This document shows, in pieces, positions 1 through 6,943 of a stretch of DNA of 7,832 nt. The notes beneath the pieces were generated by a model. It saw only the letters and a program-made list of their open reading frames with translations, did no database searches and was not told where the DNA came from. Source of the stretch: Patescibacteria group bacterium (lineage in GTDB: Bacteria; Patescibacteriota; Microgenomatia; UM-FILTER-40-11); NCBI GenBank assembly GCA_023473205.1, contig JAMCYY010000031.1, positions 1 through 7,832 on the forward strand. Reading direction: 5' to 3'. The translations under genes and the position numbers were made by a program. The stretch's first letter is position 1; every line of letters begins with the position of its first letter.

Positions 1-181
1 CCAGTTCACCTTCATACTTATTATCAAAAAAAAATATGGCCTCCATCGAGGTGATTTTCCGGTAACGGAATATGTTTCTGATCGGGTTTTTTGTTTGCCG
101 CTTTCAGCAAAGCTGACAGAGAAAGACGTTGAAGATGTTATTAAAGGGGTTAAACTGGTGCTTGATTTTTATCGGAAGTAA
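1..181 (+). CDS. DegT/DnrJ/EryC1/StrS-family PLP aminotransferase, C-terminal end only, apparently frameshifted
   Basis: This is the 3' end of a plus-strand gene that starts outside the window and stops at TAA 179-181. In the frame of the stop, the peptide contains KYGLHRGDFPVTE, then CLPLSAKLTEKDVEDVI and ends LDFYRK. This is the usual tail of sugar 3- or 4-aminotransferases of the DegT/WecE/PseC type, in which a GDFP..E segment is followed by a LPL..LT..DV..VI helix. The upstream part of the family pattern, PVHLHTYYQKK, is found in a different frame (from base 1), and the two join cleanly at the A run 26-34. With eight A's instead of nine the whole tail would read as one protein. These enzymes transaminate keto-sugar nucleotides for surface polysaccharide or glycan synthesis. 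The family call is strong; the substrate cannot be told. The gene converges on the minus-strand operon. Confidence 0.82.
   Translation, partial: QFTFILIIKKKYGLHRGDFPVTEYVSDRVFCLPLSAKLTEKDVEDVIKGVKLVLDFYRK
26..34 (+). other. A9 homopolymer at the aminotransferase frameshift
   Basis: Nine consecutive A's follow CTTATTATC. Upstream coding (VHLHTYYQKK) is in the frame of base 1 and downstream coding (YGLHRGDFP) in the frame of base 2. One A fewer restores a continuous family-like sequence. This could be an assembly or sequencing indel, a true frameshift mutation, or a transcriptional slippage site; A9 runs are long enough for polymerase slippage. Confidence 0.7.
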
Positions 182-187
182 TTTTTT

Positions 188-1624
188 TTAGTCGACTACT
201 TTAATTAACTTCATTCGGTATAATTGCTTGAGTAAACTTCTCGCTAAATCGTGTTTCAAAAAATTAAATAAAATAATTCCTAACTTTTCTCCAAACATAG
301 AAATTAACTTATATCTAATTGTCCATTTCTCCGCTTCAACTGAAGCCCAATTAAAGGCCGAAAGTTTTTCTTCAATTGGAAAATCATCTGTTTCAAATTG
401 GGCGCCTTCATCGTGTTCGCCTTTAGACGAAAGGTAATCAAGGTTATTGTTAAGAAAGCGTCCATTCTTTTCTATCCAATCCCAGATTGGGGTATAAGGA
501 TAAGCAATCATATTGCCAACTCTGGGAATGTCTATTCCAGAAGTTTGAAAAAAGTGGACTGATTTTTCTACAGATTTGTGGCTGTCTCCAGGAGAACCAA
601 CAATAAAAAAAGCTTTTACAATTAAGCCTGCTTTCTTGGCTGCTTTAATGGCATTAGCAATGGTAGAAAGTGATTCGCCTTTATTAATGGTTTTAAGGAC
701 TTTTGGGTCTGCGGATTCTACACCAATGGCGACTAATTTGCAGCCGCTTTTTTTCATCCAAGTAAACACTTCTTCATCAACCCCATCAGCCCTAATACCT
801 TGGCTGCATTCCCAGGAAATATCCAGTTTTCTTTTGATAATTTCCTGGCAAATTTGAATCACCCTTTTTTTATCAAAAGTAAAATTGTCATCTAAAACAG
901 TAAATTGTCGCGCATTATAATGGCGATAATCGTGTTCAATTTCTTCAACTACATTTATGGCGCTTCTTTTGCGGTAAAGCCGCCCATGGACTTCACGGCT
1001 GGCACAAAAGATGCAATTATAAGGGCAGCCCCGGGAAGAAAGAATAGGGAAATTCAAATTCCCTTTAGCTTTATATTCTTCAAGCGGAAGTAAATCATAT
1101 CTGGGAAAAGGTAATCTATCAAGATTTTGGATAAGTTTTTTTTGAGCAGAAAGATCAATAACTTTTTTATTTTTATCTTTATAAATAATTCCGTTTATTT
1201 TTGAAAAGGACTTTTTATTTTTTAAAGCCTCTATCAGCTTTGGTAACGTTTCTTCTCCTTCTCCTCTGATGACAAAATCAATTTCCGGTAACTTTATAAT
1301 ATCTTTTCCAACTAAAGAGGCATGGGCGCCGCCAATGACAGTATATATTTCGGAATTAAAAGATTTTACTTTTTCAAAAACCGTTTTTGCTCCTGGAAAG
1401 TCAAAAGTAGTGGCACTCGCCCCAACTAACTCCGGCTTATATTTTTTCAAAAATTCTTCAAAATAATTTAAATTGTATTTTGGAAATCGCATATCCAGAA
1501 GTTTAACTTGATGGCCTTTTTGTAGCAGTACAGCGGCCAAATAACAAACACCTAAAGGTGGTGTCCTTGGCAGACCGTAATAAGATGATGAAAGAGTCGG
1601 CGGATAAACTAAAAGAATTTTCAT
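188..1624 (-). CDS. B12-binding-domain radical SAM protein (478 aa), last gene of the operon
   Basis: The architecture is that of the BchE-like cobalamin-dependent radical SAM class. Residues 1 to about 140 form a Rossmann-type B12-binding domain (start KILLVYPP, then TPPLGVCYLAAVL at 21-33, VIGGAHASL at 96-104 and the RGEGEETLPKL segment at 120-130). The radical SAM core follows, with the 4Fe-4S motif C200-x3-C204-x2-C207 in SSRGCPYNCIFC, and downstream strands LDDNFTF (244-250) and AIGVESADP (299-307). The C-terminal 50-60 residues are basic and hydrophobic (ISMFGEKLGIILFNFLKHDL), suggesting membrane contact. Family members catalyse methylation of unactivated carbons, cyclisations or ring rearrangements; the substrate here is unknown. 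The ATG overlaps the upstream methyltransferase stop in an ATGA (1621-1624), implying translational coupling. The usual family length is 450-550 residues, so it looks complete. A MiaB/RimO-type tRNA or ribosomal enzyme is unlikely, as the N-terminal domain is of B12 type and no TRAM domain follows. Confidence 0.9.
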   Translation of the reverse strand: MKILLVYPPTLSSSYYGLPRTPPLGVCYLAAVLLQKGHQVKLLDMRFPKYNLNYFEEFLKKYKPELVGASATTFDFPGAKTVFEKVKSFNSEIYTVIGGAHASLVGKDIIKLPEIDFVIRGEGEETLPKLIEALKNKKSFSKINGIIYKDKNKKVIDLSAQKKLIQNLDRLPFPRYDLLPLEEYKAKGNLNFPILSSRGCPYNCIFCASREVHGRLYRKRSAINVVEEIEHDYRHYNARQFTVLDDNFTFDKKRVIQICQEIIKRKLDISWECSQGIRADGVDEEVFTWMKKSGCKLVAIGVESADPKVLKTINKGESLSTIANAIKAAKKAGLIVKAFFIVGSPGDSHKSVEKSVHFFQTSGIDIPRVGNMIAYPYTPIWDWIEKNGRFLNNNLDYLSSKGEHDEGAQFETDDFPIEEKLSAFNWASVEAEKWTIRYKLISMFGEKLGIILFNFLKHDLARSLLKQLYRMKLIKVVD

Positions 1625-2535
1625 AAATTTTTCTTAAAAACAAATTCTACCACTCCTGAAGCTTTAAAAAAAGTTTGTGTTAATGAAAGAGGCAAGAAAA
1701 TAGCCAGTAAAATTGGATAATAAAAAGCCCTTTTGTTAAGCTGCTTTCTAAAAATTTTTTCTTGCAAAAAAAACTGGCAACCTAAAGCCCAGCCTTCTGT
1801 ATTGGGTTGAAAATTAATTTCTATAGTTTTAAAGTCATTTTTTTGCGCTAAAAGTCTTAATGAGTCCTTTGTAAAGAAAAAGATATGGCGCGGCAAAGCG
1901 AGCAAACCCCAGAATTTTTCTAAAATTTTAAAATCCCAGGAAAGAAGATTTTCCGTTTCGCCAACAATATATCCGCCTGGCTTTAGTAATTGGTAAGCGT
2001 ATTTTAAATCACTCTTTGGGTCAGGGAGATGCTCCAGGACATGAAGCATTAGTATTAGGTCATATTTTTCTTTTTCTTTTTTGGCTAAAGAGCTTAAGGT
2101 GCCTTTTAAAATATGAACGCCGATTTTTTTTCCTTCTTTGATCGGATAATCAATTGGCTCTAAACCAACCATTTTCCATTTACCATAACCTGACAAAACT
2201 TTAATTGACTGACCGACTCCGCAGCCAACTTCAAGGATGTTTCCTTCTTGACCAATTAATTTTTCAATTTTTTTTGCCTTTTTTTGAAGATACGCTTGAT
2301 AAAGTTTCTTTAAAAGTGTTCCTCTCCTGGGGTGGTATTGACTGTATTGCGGTGGATAGTTTTCTAAAGAGTTATTTAAAACAGGCAGAGGGTTTTGAAA
2401 ACCCACCTGGCACTCAGGACAAAAATAAATATCCCAATTTCCTTTATCACCATATTCTTTATCAACTGCTTTTTCGAGCAGTGGTTTAATTTTTTTTGAA
2501 GAACAAATAGGACATTCCCTTGTCTTTTTATCCAT
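1621..2535 (-). CDS. class I SAM-dependent methyltransferase with N-terminal zinc ribbon and C-terminal hydrophobic segment (304 aa)
   Basis: Residues 8-42 carry C8-x2-C11 and C39-x2-C42 (ECPIC and FCPEC), a four-cysteine zinc ribbon frequently fused to Methyltransf_23-type enzymes of polysaccharide and secondary-metabolite clusters. The SAM-binding motif I is ILEVGCGVGQS (100-110). Motif II acidic residue lies in GLEPIDYP (124-131), and the post-II motif is LILMLHVLEHLPDP (160-173), followed by LLKPGGYIVGETEN (183-196). Residues about 271-290 (YYPILLAIFLPLSLTQTFF) are strongly hydrophobic and could anchor the enzyme at the membrane. The gene begins four bases after the stop of radical SAM copy B, with only a weak ribosome-binding site (GTTGAG) before ATG, and its TGA overlaps the next ATG. 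The acceptor, whether C-, O- or N-, cannot be deduced; sugar or lipid-linked substrates are plausible from context. Confidence 0.88.
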   Translation of the reverse strand: MDKKTRECPICSSKKIKPLLEKAVDKEYGDKGNWDIYFCPECQVGFQNPLPVLNNSLENYPPQYSQYHPRRGTLLKKLYQAYLQKKAKKIEKLIGQEGNILEVGCGVGQSIKVLSGYGKWKMVGLEPIDYPIKEGKKIGVHILKGTLSSLAKKEKEKYDLILMLHVLEHLPDPKSDLKYAYQLLKPGGYIVGETENLLSWDFKILEKFWGLLALPRHIFFFTKDSLRLLAQKNDFKTIEINFQPNTEGWALGCQFFLQEKIFRKQLNKRAFYYPILLAIFLPLSLTQTFFKASGVVEFVFKKNL

Positions 2536-2539
2536 AGTC

Positions 2540-3616
2540 TCAACTTTCTATCATTTTGCCCTTAACAATTTTTGCTGGATGTTTAGGATGGTCAAAAATG
2601 GAAACAGGATATGACTTGCTTTTTGCGATGGGATCTAAGTATTCCTGACGATATTTTGTTTCAAAGGCAGCCAGGCATAAGGGATTGCGCTCTTTAAAAA
2701 GGGAAAAATCGCGCATTCTTTGGTAAATAACTGAAAGAGGCTCTTCCAGAGCATTGCCGAAAGAAAGATGGTTACAAACGCAGGCCATAACTTCACCATA
2801 AACACTAATAGAAATTTTTTCATAACCTGCAGGACATTGAAAACGTCCAGAAAAATTATTTGTCCAATCAAAATTCAAAAGATGTTTTTTTTGTTTTAAG
2901 AGTTTCAGAAGCCATTCTCTATCTTTTAAATTTACTCTTAGCTTCTTTTGGTCAATCGCCCGGCCCATGGAGACTAAAAGGGCGCCACTAACGCCAACTT
3001 TAAGTTTTTCAGCCAGTTCAAGAATTTTTAAAAACTCCTCTTTATTACTGTGGGTAAGAATACTGGAAAAATAGATTGGTAAATTTACTTCCTTAGTATA
3101 GTTAACAGCGTCCATGGTGCGTTTAAAGTTCCCTTTAAAGCCACGGATTTTATCATGTAACTTCGGATCTGCAGAATTGAGGCTAAGGTGAAGGATAGAA
3201 AGACCTTTTTCTTTAAGTTTTGTCACCATTTTTTTGTTCATTTCTATGCCATTAGAAACTAAAATGACAATATTGCTAAAAGGTTTTAATATTTTTAAAA
3301 TTTCCCAAAATTTGGGATGCAAAATTGCCTCTCCGCCTTCAATAGCACAGATATAAGCCCCAAGTTTTTCAGCTTGTTCCCAGATACTTTTAACTTGCTC
3401 TGGAGTAATTTTCTTTTTGTTAGGCTTATTATAATGAGTCGCGTAGCACATAGAGCAATTTGAGTTGCATTCAGTATTGATGACAAATTCCACTATTCTT
3501 AACTTTGGTTGATGTAAAAAAAAGTTGGAGAAGAAGTGCTTGACTAATCTAAGGTAAATCTTTGGTCGATTAATAATTAAAGGTAGATATTTAAGATTGT
3601 AGGTAAAGTCCAGCAT
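2540..3616 (-). CDS. radical SAM protein with SPASM/twitch-like C-terminus, copy B (358 aa)
   Basis: The radical SAM 4Fe-4S motif is C50-x3-C54-x2-C57 in NTECNSNCSMCYAT, followed by the SAM-amino-binding GGE motif at 94-96 (EGGEAILHP). The C-terminal region has C261 (CPAGYEK), C279 and C281 (MACVCNH) and C314 (NPLCLA), with FGNALEEPLSVIY between. This resembles the single auxiliary-cluster, shortened SPASM ('twitch') arrangement, which normally supports an extra 4Fe-4S cluster. A 44-residue cysteine-free tail with DHPKHPAK closes the protein. It aligns without any gap to the protein at 4402-5478, at about 71% identity by hand count. The ATG lies 21 bases after the upstream methyltransferase stop and has no clear Shine-Dalgarno. 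Family members include peptide maturases, sulfatase-maturating enzymes and small-molecule dehydrogenases, epimerases or C-C bond formers; I cannot choose among them. Confidence 0.88.
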   Translation of the reverse strand: MLDFTYNLKYLPLIINRPKIYLRLVKHFFSNFFLHQPKLRIVEFVINTECNSNCSMCYATHYNKPNKKKITPEQVKSIWEQAEKLGAYICAIEGGEAILHPKFWEILKILKPFSNIVILVSNGIEMNKKMVTKLKEKGLSILHLSLNSADPKLHDKIRGFKGNFKRTMDAVNYTKEVNLPIYFSSILTHSNKEEFLKILELAEKLKVGVSGALLVSMGRAIDQKKLRVNLKDREWLLKLLKQKKHLLNFDWTNNFSGRFQCPAGYEKISISVYGEVMACVCNHLSFGNALEEPLSVIYQRMRDFSLFKERNPLCLAAFETKYRQEYLDPIAKSKSYPVSIFDHPKHPAKIVKGKMIES

Positions 3617-3637
3617 CTTTTGTTTGAATATTTTATC

Positions 3638-4405
3638 TTAATAAGCGTTTTTTTCAATAATTACATACAGGAAACTGGCTAAAAAAGATTTAAAAGGAGA
3701 AAAAATTTTTTCAAGAATATGAATTAGTCCAATCCCTTTATCTGGTAACAGTTGTGGTAAGTTATATCCTCCAGCTATCCAATAATGAAAAATGGTATGG
3801 GGAATAACTTTTTTGATTTTTAAGGAAGGAAATTTTTTTTCAATTATATTTCTGTTTTTATAAAACATTAAGGTAGCGCTTCCACTATTGGCGTCTAAAA
3901 GGGGATTGCTTTCGCTGTTAAAACCAACTTGGGAGAGATCACAACCCTCAGGATGTAAGTATTTCCAGAGAGGATATGATAAAAAAGAAATATAGGGATC
4001 GGAAATAATAATTCTTCCCCCTTTTTTTAGAGTTCTTGTGGCTTCTTTCAAAAAAAGTTCTGGCTTGGGCAAATGATGGAAGACGCTAATTAATATTAAA
4101 TTATCAATAGAATTTTTTTTAAAAGGAAATTTTTTACAAGCATCAAAAGTTAAGTCGTTTCCTGGAATATCAACAACATTTGATTTTATAAGCCCCTTTA
4201 TGTGCTTATATAAGAAACTTGACCCAGATCCAATTTCCACATTAACAGTTCCTTTTTTTAAATTTTTTTTAGTAAAGGAGTAAATCTCTTCATACCACTG
4301 TCTAATTAAATATTTTTCTTCAAGAATTTTTTTATTATAAAGTGTTGCTTTTACAGTATCTTTCCAAGAATTTTTTAGTTTTTTTTGCAATTCTTTTATT
4401 TTCAT
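3638..4405 (-). CDS. class I SAM-dependent methyltransferase (255 aa)
   Basis: Motif I is VNVEIGSGSS (54-63), with the acidic motif II residue probably D79 (VVDIPG), then the Methyltransf_11-like stretch DNLILISVFHHLPKPE (101-116) and LKKGGRIIISDP (126-137). A family-typical insert after this, SFLSYPLWKYLHPEG (140-154), is followed by a C-terminal region with IFHYWIAGG and a hydrophobic tail FKSFLASFLYVII (238-250) that may touch the membrane. It lacks the zinc ribbon seen in the other methyltransferase of this operon and shows no sequence resemblance to it beyond the fold motifs. The start ATG overlaps the TGA of radical SAM copy A by four bases (4402-4405), so the two are probably translated together and may act in sequence. 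The acceptor substrate is unknown. Length is normal for the family. Confidence 0.86.
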   Translation of the reverse strand: MKIKELQKKLKNSWKDTVKATLYNKKILEEKYLIRQWYEEIYSFTKKNLKKGTVNVEIGSGSSFLYKHIKGLIKSNVVDIPGNDLTFDACKKFPFKKNSIDNLILISVFHHLPKPELFLKEATRTLKKGGRIIISDPYISFLSYPLWKYLHPEGCDLSQVGFNSESNPLLDANSGSATLMFYKNRNIIEKKFPSLKIKKVIPHTIFHYWIAGGYNLPQLLPDKGIGLIHILEKIFSPFKSFLASFLYVIIEKNAY

Positions 4406-5478
4406 CTTTCGATCATTTTTCCTTTAATTAACTTGGCAGGATGCTTTGGATGTTCAAAAATAGAGACAGGATAAAATTTGCTTTCAGCAATGGGATCAAG
4501 ATATTCGCGGCGGTATTTGGTATTAAATGAAGCTAAACATAAAGGATTTCTCTCTTTAAATAATGAAAAGTTTTGCATCCGAGAATAAATAACCTCAAGA
4601 GGCTCTTTTAAGGCGTTACCAAAGGAGAGATGGTTACAGACACAAGACATTATTTCGCCATAAACACTGACTGCAATTTTCTCGTTTCCAGCGGGGCAGG
4701 AAAAACGGCCAGAGAGATTATTTACCCAGTCAAAGTTTAAAAGATATTTTTCTTTTTTTAAGAGTTCTAAAAGCCATTCTCGGTCTTTAAGGGTGACCCG
4801 ATTTCTTTTTTGGTCAGCCGCCTTGCCCATGGAAACTAAAAGCGCGCCGCTGATGCCGATTTTAATCTTTTTGGCTAGTTCAACTATCTTTAAAAACTCT
4901 TTTTTATTATCATGCTGTAAGATACTGGAAAAATAAACCGGCAGGCCAAATTTTTTACAATTAGCGATAACTTTCATATTTTTTTCGAAATTACCCTTAT
5001 AACCACGAATTTTATCATGCGTTTTAGGGTCGGTTGAATTAAGGCTTAAGTGAAGCATGGAAAGGCCTTTTTCTTTGAGTTTCTTTATAACTTTTTCATC
5101 AAGGGCAATCCCATTAGAAACAAGAAGAATAATATTAGAAAAGGGCTTTAATACTTCTAGTATTTCCCAAAATTGTGGGTGGAGAATTGCTTCTCCTCCT
5201 TGGACAATGCAGATATAAGCGCCAAGTTTTTCTGCTTGAGTCCAGATTTTTCGGATATCTTCAAGAGAATTTTTTTTCCTTTTCGGTAAGTTATAGCGGG
5301 TGGCATAGCACATTACACAGTTTGAATTACATTCAGTGTTAATTACCAATTCAACTACCCGAAGGCAAGGACGTTTAAGAATTAAATTTGAATAAAGATG
5401 CTTCAATAATTTGAGAATTACCTTTGGTCTTTTAATGATTAAATTAAAATATTTAAGGTTATAAAAAAGCCCTTTCAT
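4402..5478 (-). CDS. radical SAM protein with SPASM/twitch-like C-terminus, copy A (358 aa)
   Basis: Cluster motif C50-x3-C54-x2-C57 lies in NTECNSNCVMCYAT, the GGE motif at 94-96 (QGGEAILHP), and the substrate-side strand SNGI at 121-124. The C-terminal half has C261 (CPAGNEK), C279 and C281 (MSCVCNH) and C314, the same set as copy B; all eight cysteines (50, 54, 57, 90, 261, 279, 281, 314) are shared between copies. C38 and C174 are unique to this copy. The N-terminal stretch YNLKYFNLIIKRPKV is basic and amphipathic. The start is well supported: an AAAGGAG Shine-Dalgarno stands 5 bases before ATG, inside the last codons of the preceding gene, and the preceding TAA is one base upstream. The stop overlaps the next ATG in ATGA. 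The enzyme probably does radical chemistry on the same pathway substrate as its paralogue, perhaps at a different position or stage; this is inference. Confidence 0.88.
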   Translation of the reverse strand: MKGLFYNLKYFNLIIKRPKVILKLLKHLYSNLILKRPCLRVVELVINTECNSNCVMCYATRYNLPKRKKNSLEDIRKIWTQAEKLGAYICIVQGGEAILHPQFWEILEVLKPFSNIILLVSNGIALDEKVIKKLKEKGLSMLHLSLNSTDPKTHDKIRGYKGNFEKNMKVIANCKKFGLPVYFSSILQHDNKKEFLKIVELAKKIKIGISGALLVSMGKAADQKRNRVTLKDREWLLELLKKEKYLLNFDWVNNLSGRFSCPAGNEKIAVSVYGEIMSCVCNHLSFGNALKEPLEVIYSRMQNFSLFKERNPLCLASFNTKYRREYLDPIAESKFYPVSIFEHPKHPAKLIKGKMIER

Positions 5479-5479
5479 A

Positions 5480-6943
5480 TTAACTCCTTTTAAATTTCAT
5501 GACTAAAAGATTTTTTGCAGTAGAAAGATTTTTGCCAAAATTACGGTAAAAGTCCAGGGTTCTTGCTTGTCGGAAAATATACTTCGGAGAAAAATAAAAC
5601 TCATGATAAGCCCTGGAAACCCACTCACCTGCATTTGGATAAATAAAAGGCAGAGGCTTTTTGTCTTTTCCCAAAACAAAATTTTTCCAGTAATCTTTCG
5701 TAATTAATTTTTTTTCTTCACATTCATGGCAAAGGTCAGTCTGGGGCATCGGGGTGGCTGGAAAAAAAGCGGCATAATCAGTATTTAACTTTTTAGCGAA
5801 ATTAATGGTTTCTCGAATTGTTTCTTCGTTTTCTTCAAGATAACCAATAATAAAGTAACCCACGGTTTTTATCCCATATTTTTGGCATAAACGGATTGCT
5901 TTCTCGGACTGGTCAATAGTAATTCCTTTGTTAATTTTTTTAAGAATTTTATTGGAACCGGATTCAATGCCAAACCTGAAAGTATGACAACCCGCTTTTT
6001 TTGCCGCTTTTACAACCTCTTCATCAATTGCCGTTACTCTTGTTGGTGATTGCCAAGAAACCCCCAATTTTTTAGCGGCTAACCTTTCACAAAATTTCAA
6101 AAAATAGTCCTTTTTTAAGGAAATAGTTTCATCAACAAAATTAATTGACTTGATATGAAATTTTTCTACCAAATAACTAATTTCTGCCAAGGCATGGTCA
6201 ATGGATTTAAAGCGGACTTTTTGCAAAATCGGATTGCGGTAACAAAAACCGCAGTGGTAGGGGCACCCCCGGGAAAGGAAAAGGGAAACAATGTTATCGG
6301 CAGAATTGGGCATCCGATAAGCGCTGAGGTCAAGCAAGTGGTAAGCTGGATAAGGAAGCTTGTCCAGATCTTGATTAAAGCCAATATTTTTATTGATTTT
6401 AATTTTGTTTTTATTTTTCCAAATCAAACCAGGGATTTTCGGATAAGTCTGCGCTCCCTTTTTAAAATTCAAGATAAATTGGACTAACGGCTCTTCCGCT
6501 TCACCGATAAGACCAAAATCAAATTCTCTATACGAAAGGGTTTCTTTTGGAAAAATCATCATATGGGTGCCGCCGCAAATAATTGGTGTTTTGGGTAAGA
6601 TTTTCTTCACTAATCTGGCGGTATATAAAGCGCCGTGGAAATTTGTCGTAATAATGCTTATGCCGACAATGGCAGGTTTTTCCTTTTTTAAAAAGGAAAT
6701 AAATTGCCCCTCAGTTTTATTAGCTTCACAATCAAAAATTTTTACTTTGATATTTGCTTTTTCCAAAGCAGAGGCTAAATAGACCAAATTCAGTGGAGGG
6801 ATTAAACCAATTGAAGACTCGAAACTGTCAGCTGATTGGCTGTTAACATACTCTTTAATAAAAGGGCGGACAAGTAAAATATTGTTTTTTGATTTTTTTT
6901 CTGCCATAAAATAATAAATTTTATTATAATGCTTTATAGGCAT
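5480..6943 (-). CDS. B12-binding-domain radical SAM protein (487 aa)
   Basis: Residues about 20-155 are a cobalamin-binding Rossmann domain (NILLVRPFI at 21-29, IPPLNLVYLASAL at 48-60, ICGGTHMMIFP at 122-132, GLIGEAEEPL at 144-153). The radical SAM core starts at about residue 218, with C227-x3-C231-x2-C234 in SRGCPYHCGFCYRNP; FVDETISL (269-276) and RFGIESGSNK (323-332) are further core strands. Around 395-408, FPATPMPQTDL is the usual turn before the C-terminal domain. Like the protein at 188-1624, it belongs to the BchE-like class, but the two differ throughout and are not a recent duplication. The first ATG overlaps the preceding gene by 20 bases and has a close AGGG; Met13 (ATG at 6907) would put the start near the first conserved strand but has no ribosome-binding site. 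Substrate is unknown. Confidence 0.9.
   Translation of the reverse strand: MPIKHYNKIYYFMAEKKSKNNILLVRPFIKEYVNSQSADSFESSIGLIPPLNLVYLASALEKANIKVKIFDCEANKTEGQFISFLKKEKPAIVGISIITTNFHGALYTARLVKKILPKTPIICGGTHMMIFPKETLSYREFDFGLIGEAEEPLVQFILNFKKGAQTYPKIPGLIWKNKNKIKINKNIGFNQDLDKLPYPAYHLLDLSAYRMPNSADNIVSLFLSRGCPYHCGFCYRNPILQKVRFKSIDHALAEISYLVEKFHIKSINFVDETISLKKDYFLKFCERLAAKKLGVSWQSPTRVTAIDEEVVKAAKKAGCHTFRFGIESGSNKILKKINKGITIDQSEKAIRLCQKYGIKTVGYFIIGYLEENEETIRETINFAKKLNTDYAAFFPATPMPQTDLCHECEEKKLITKDYWKNFVLGKDKKPLPFIYPNAGEWVSRAYHEFYFSPKYIFRQARTLDFYRNFGKNLSTAKNLLVMKFKRS
5484..5490 (-). promoter_or_regulatory. strong ribosome-binding site for radical SAM copy A
   Basis: Read on the minus strand, AAAGGAG is followed by a 5-base spacer (TTAAT) and ATG at 5478. 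It is formed by the last sense codons (AGG AGT) of the preceding gene. It is the only near-consensus Shine-Dalgarno in the operon and fixes the start of this gene. Confidence 0.8.

Larger units (their letters stand above)
2540..5478 (-). repeat. tandem paralogous pair of radical SAM genes (5478-4402 and 3616-2540) separated by a methyltransferase gene
   Basis: The two 1077-base genes lie in the same orientation 1862 bases apart and encode proteins of identical length that align without gaps; my column-by-column count gives about 254 of 358 identical residues. At the DNA level I find only short exact matches, around a dozen bases, because synonymous sites have diverged. This indicates an old duplication kept under selection, not a recent copy. 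The intervening and following methyltransferases are not recognisable copies of one another. Confidence 0.85.

Noticed and set aside
161..189. Possible intrinsic terminator: CTTGAT, short T loop, ATC-GG-AAG, then a T tract
   Set aside because: The stem is only 3+3 pairs with a two-base bulge and lies within coding sequence, too weak to call.
189..198. Ten-base palindrome TAGTCGACTA at the end of the operon
   Set aside because: It coincides with the last codons and stop of the B12 protein, has no loop and no repeat elsewhere; it is probably chance.
188..1624. Assigning a specific name such as bchE, hpnR or a MiaB/RimO methylthiotransferase to the B12 radical SAM genes
   Set aside because: The domain layout is shared by many functions and no diagnostic residues or pathway neighbours support any of these names.
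2635..3486. Minus-strand alternative frames inside radical SAM copy B (2635-2871, 3295-3486)
   Set aside because: They are out-of-frame readings of a gene with intact radical SAM motifs throughout.
2540..5478. RiPP (modified peptide) cluster built on the two SPASM-like radical SAM proteins
   Set aside because: There is no room for a precursor peptide between the genes, no short cysteine/glycine-rich frame with a ribosome-binding site, and no recognition-element domain at the N-termini; a precursor outside the window cannot be excluded.
228..6782. Plus-strand open frames of 60-110 codons within the operon, such as 6155-6487 and 2205-2489
   Set aside because: They lie opposite well-supported genes with strong family motifs and show no motif or ribosome-binding site of their own.
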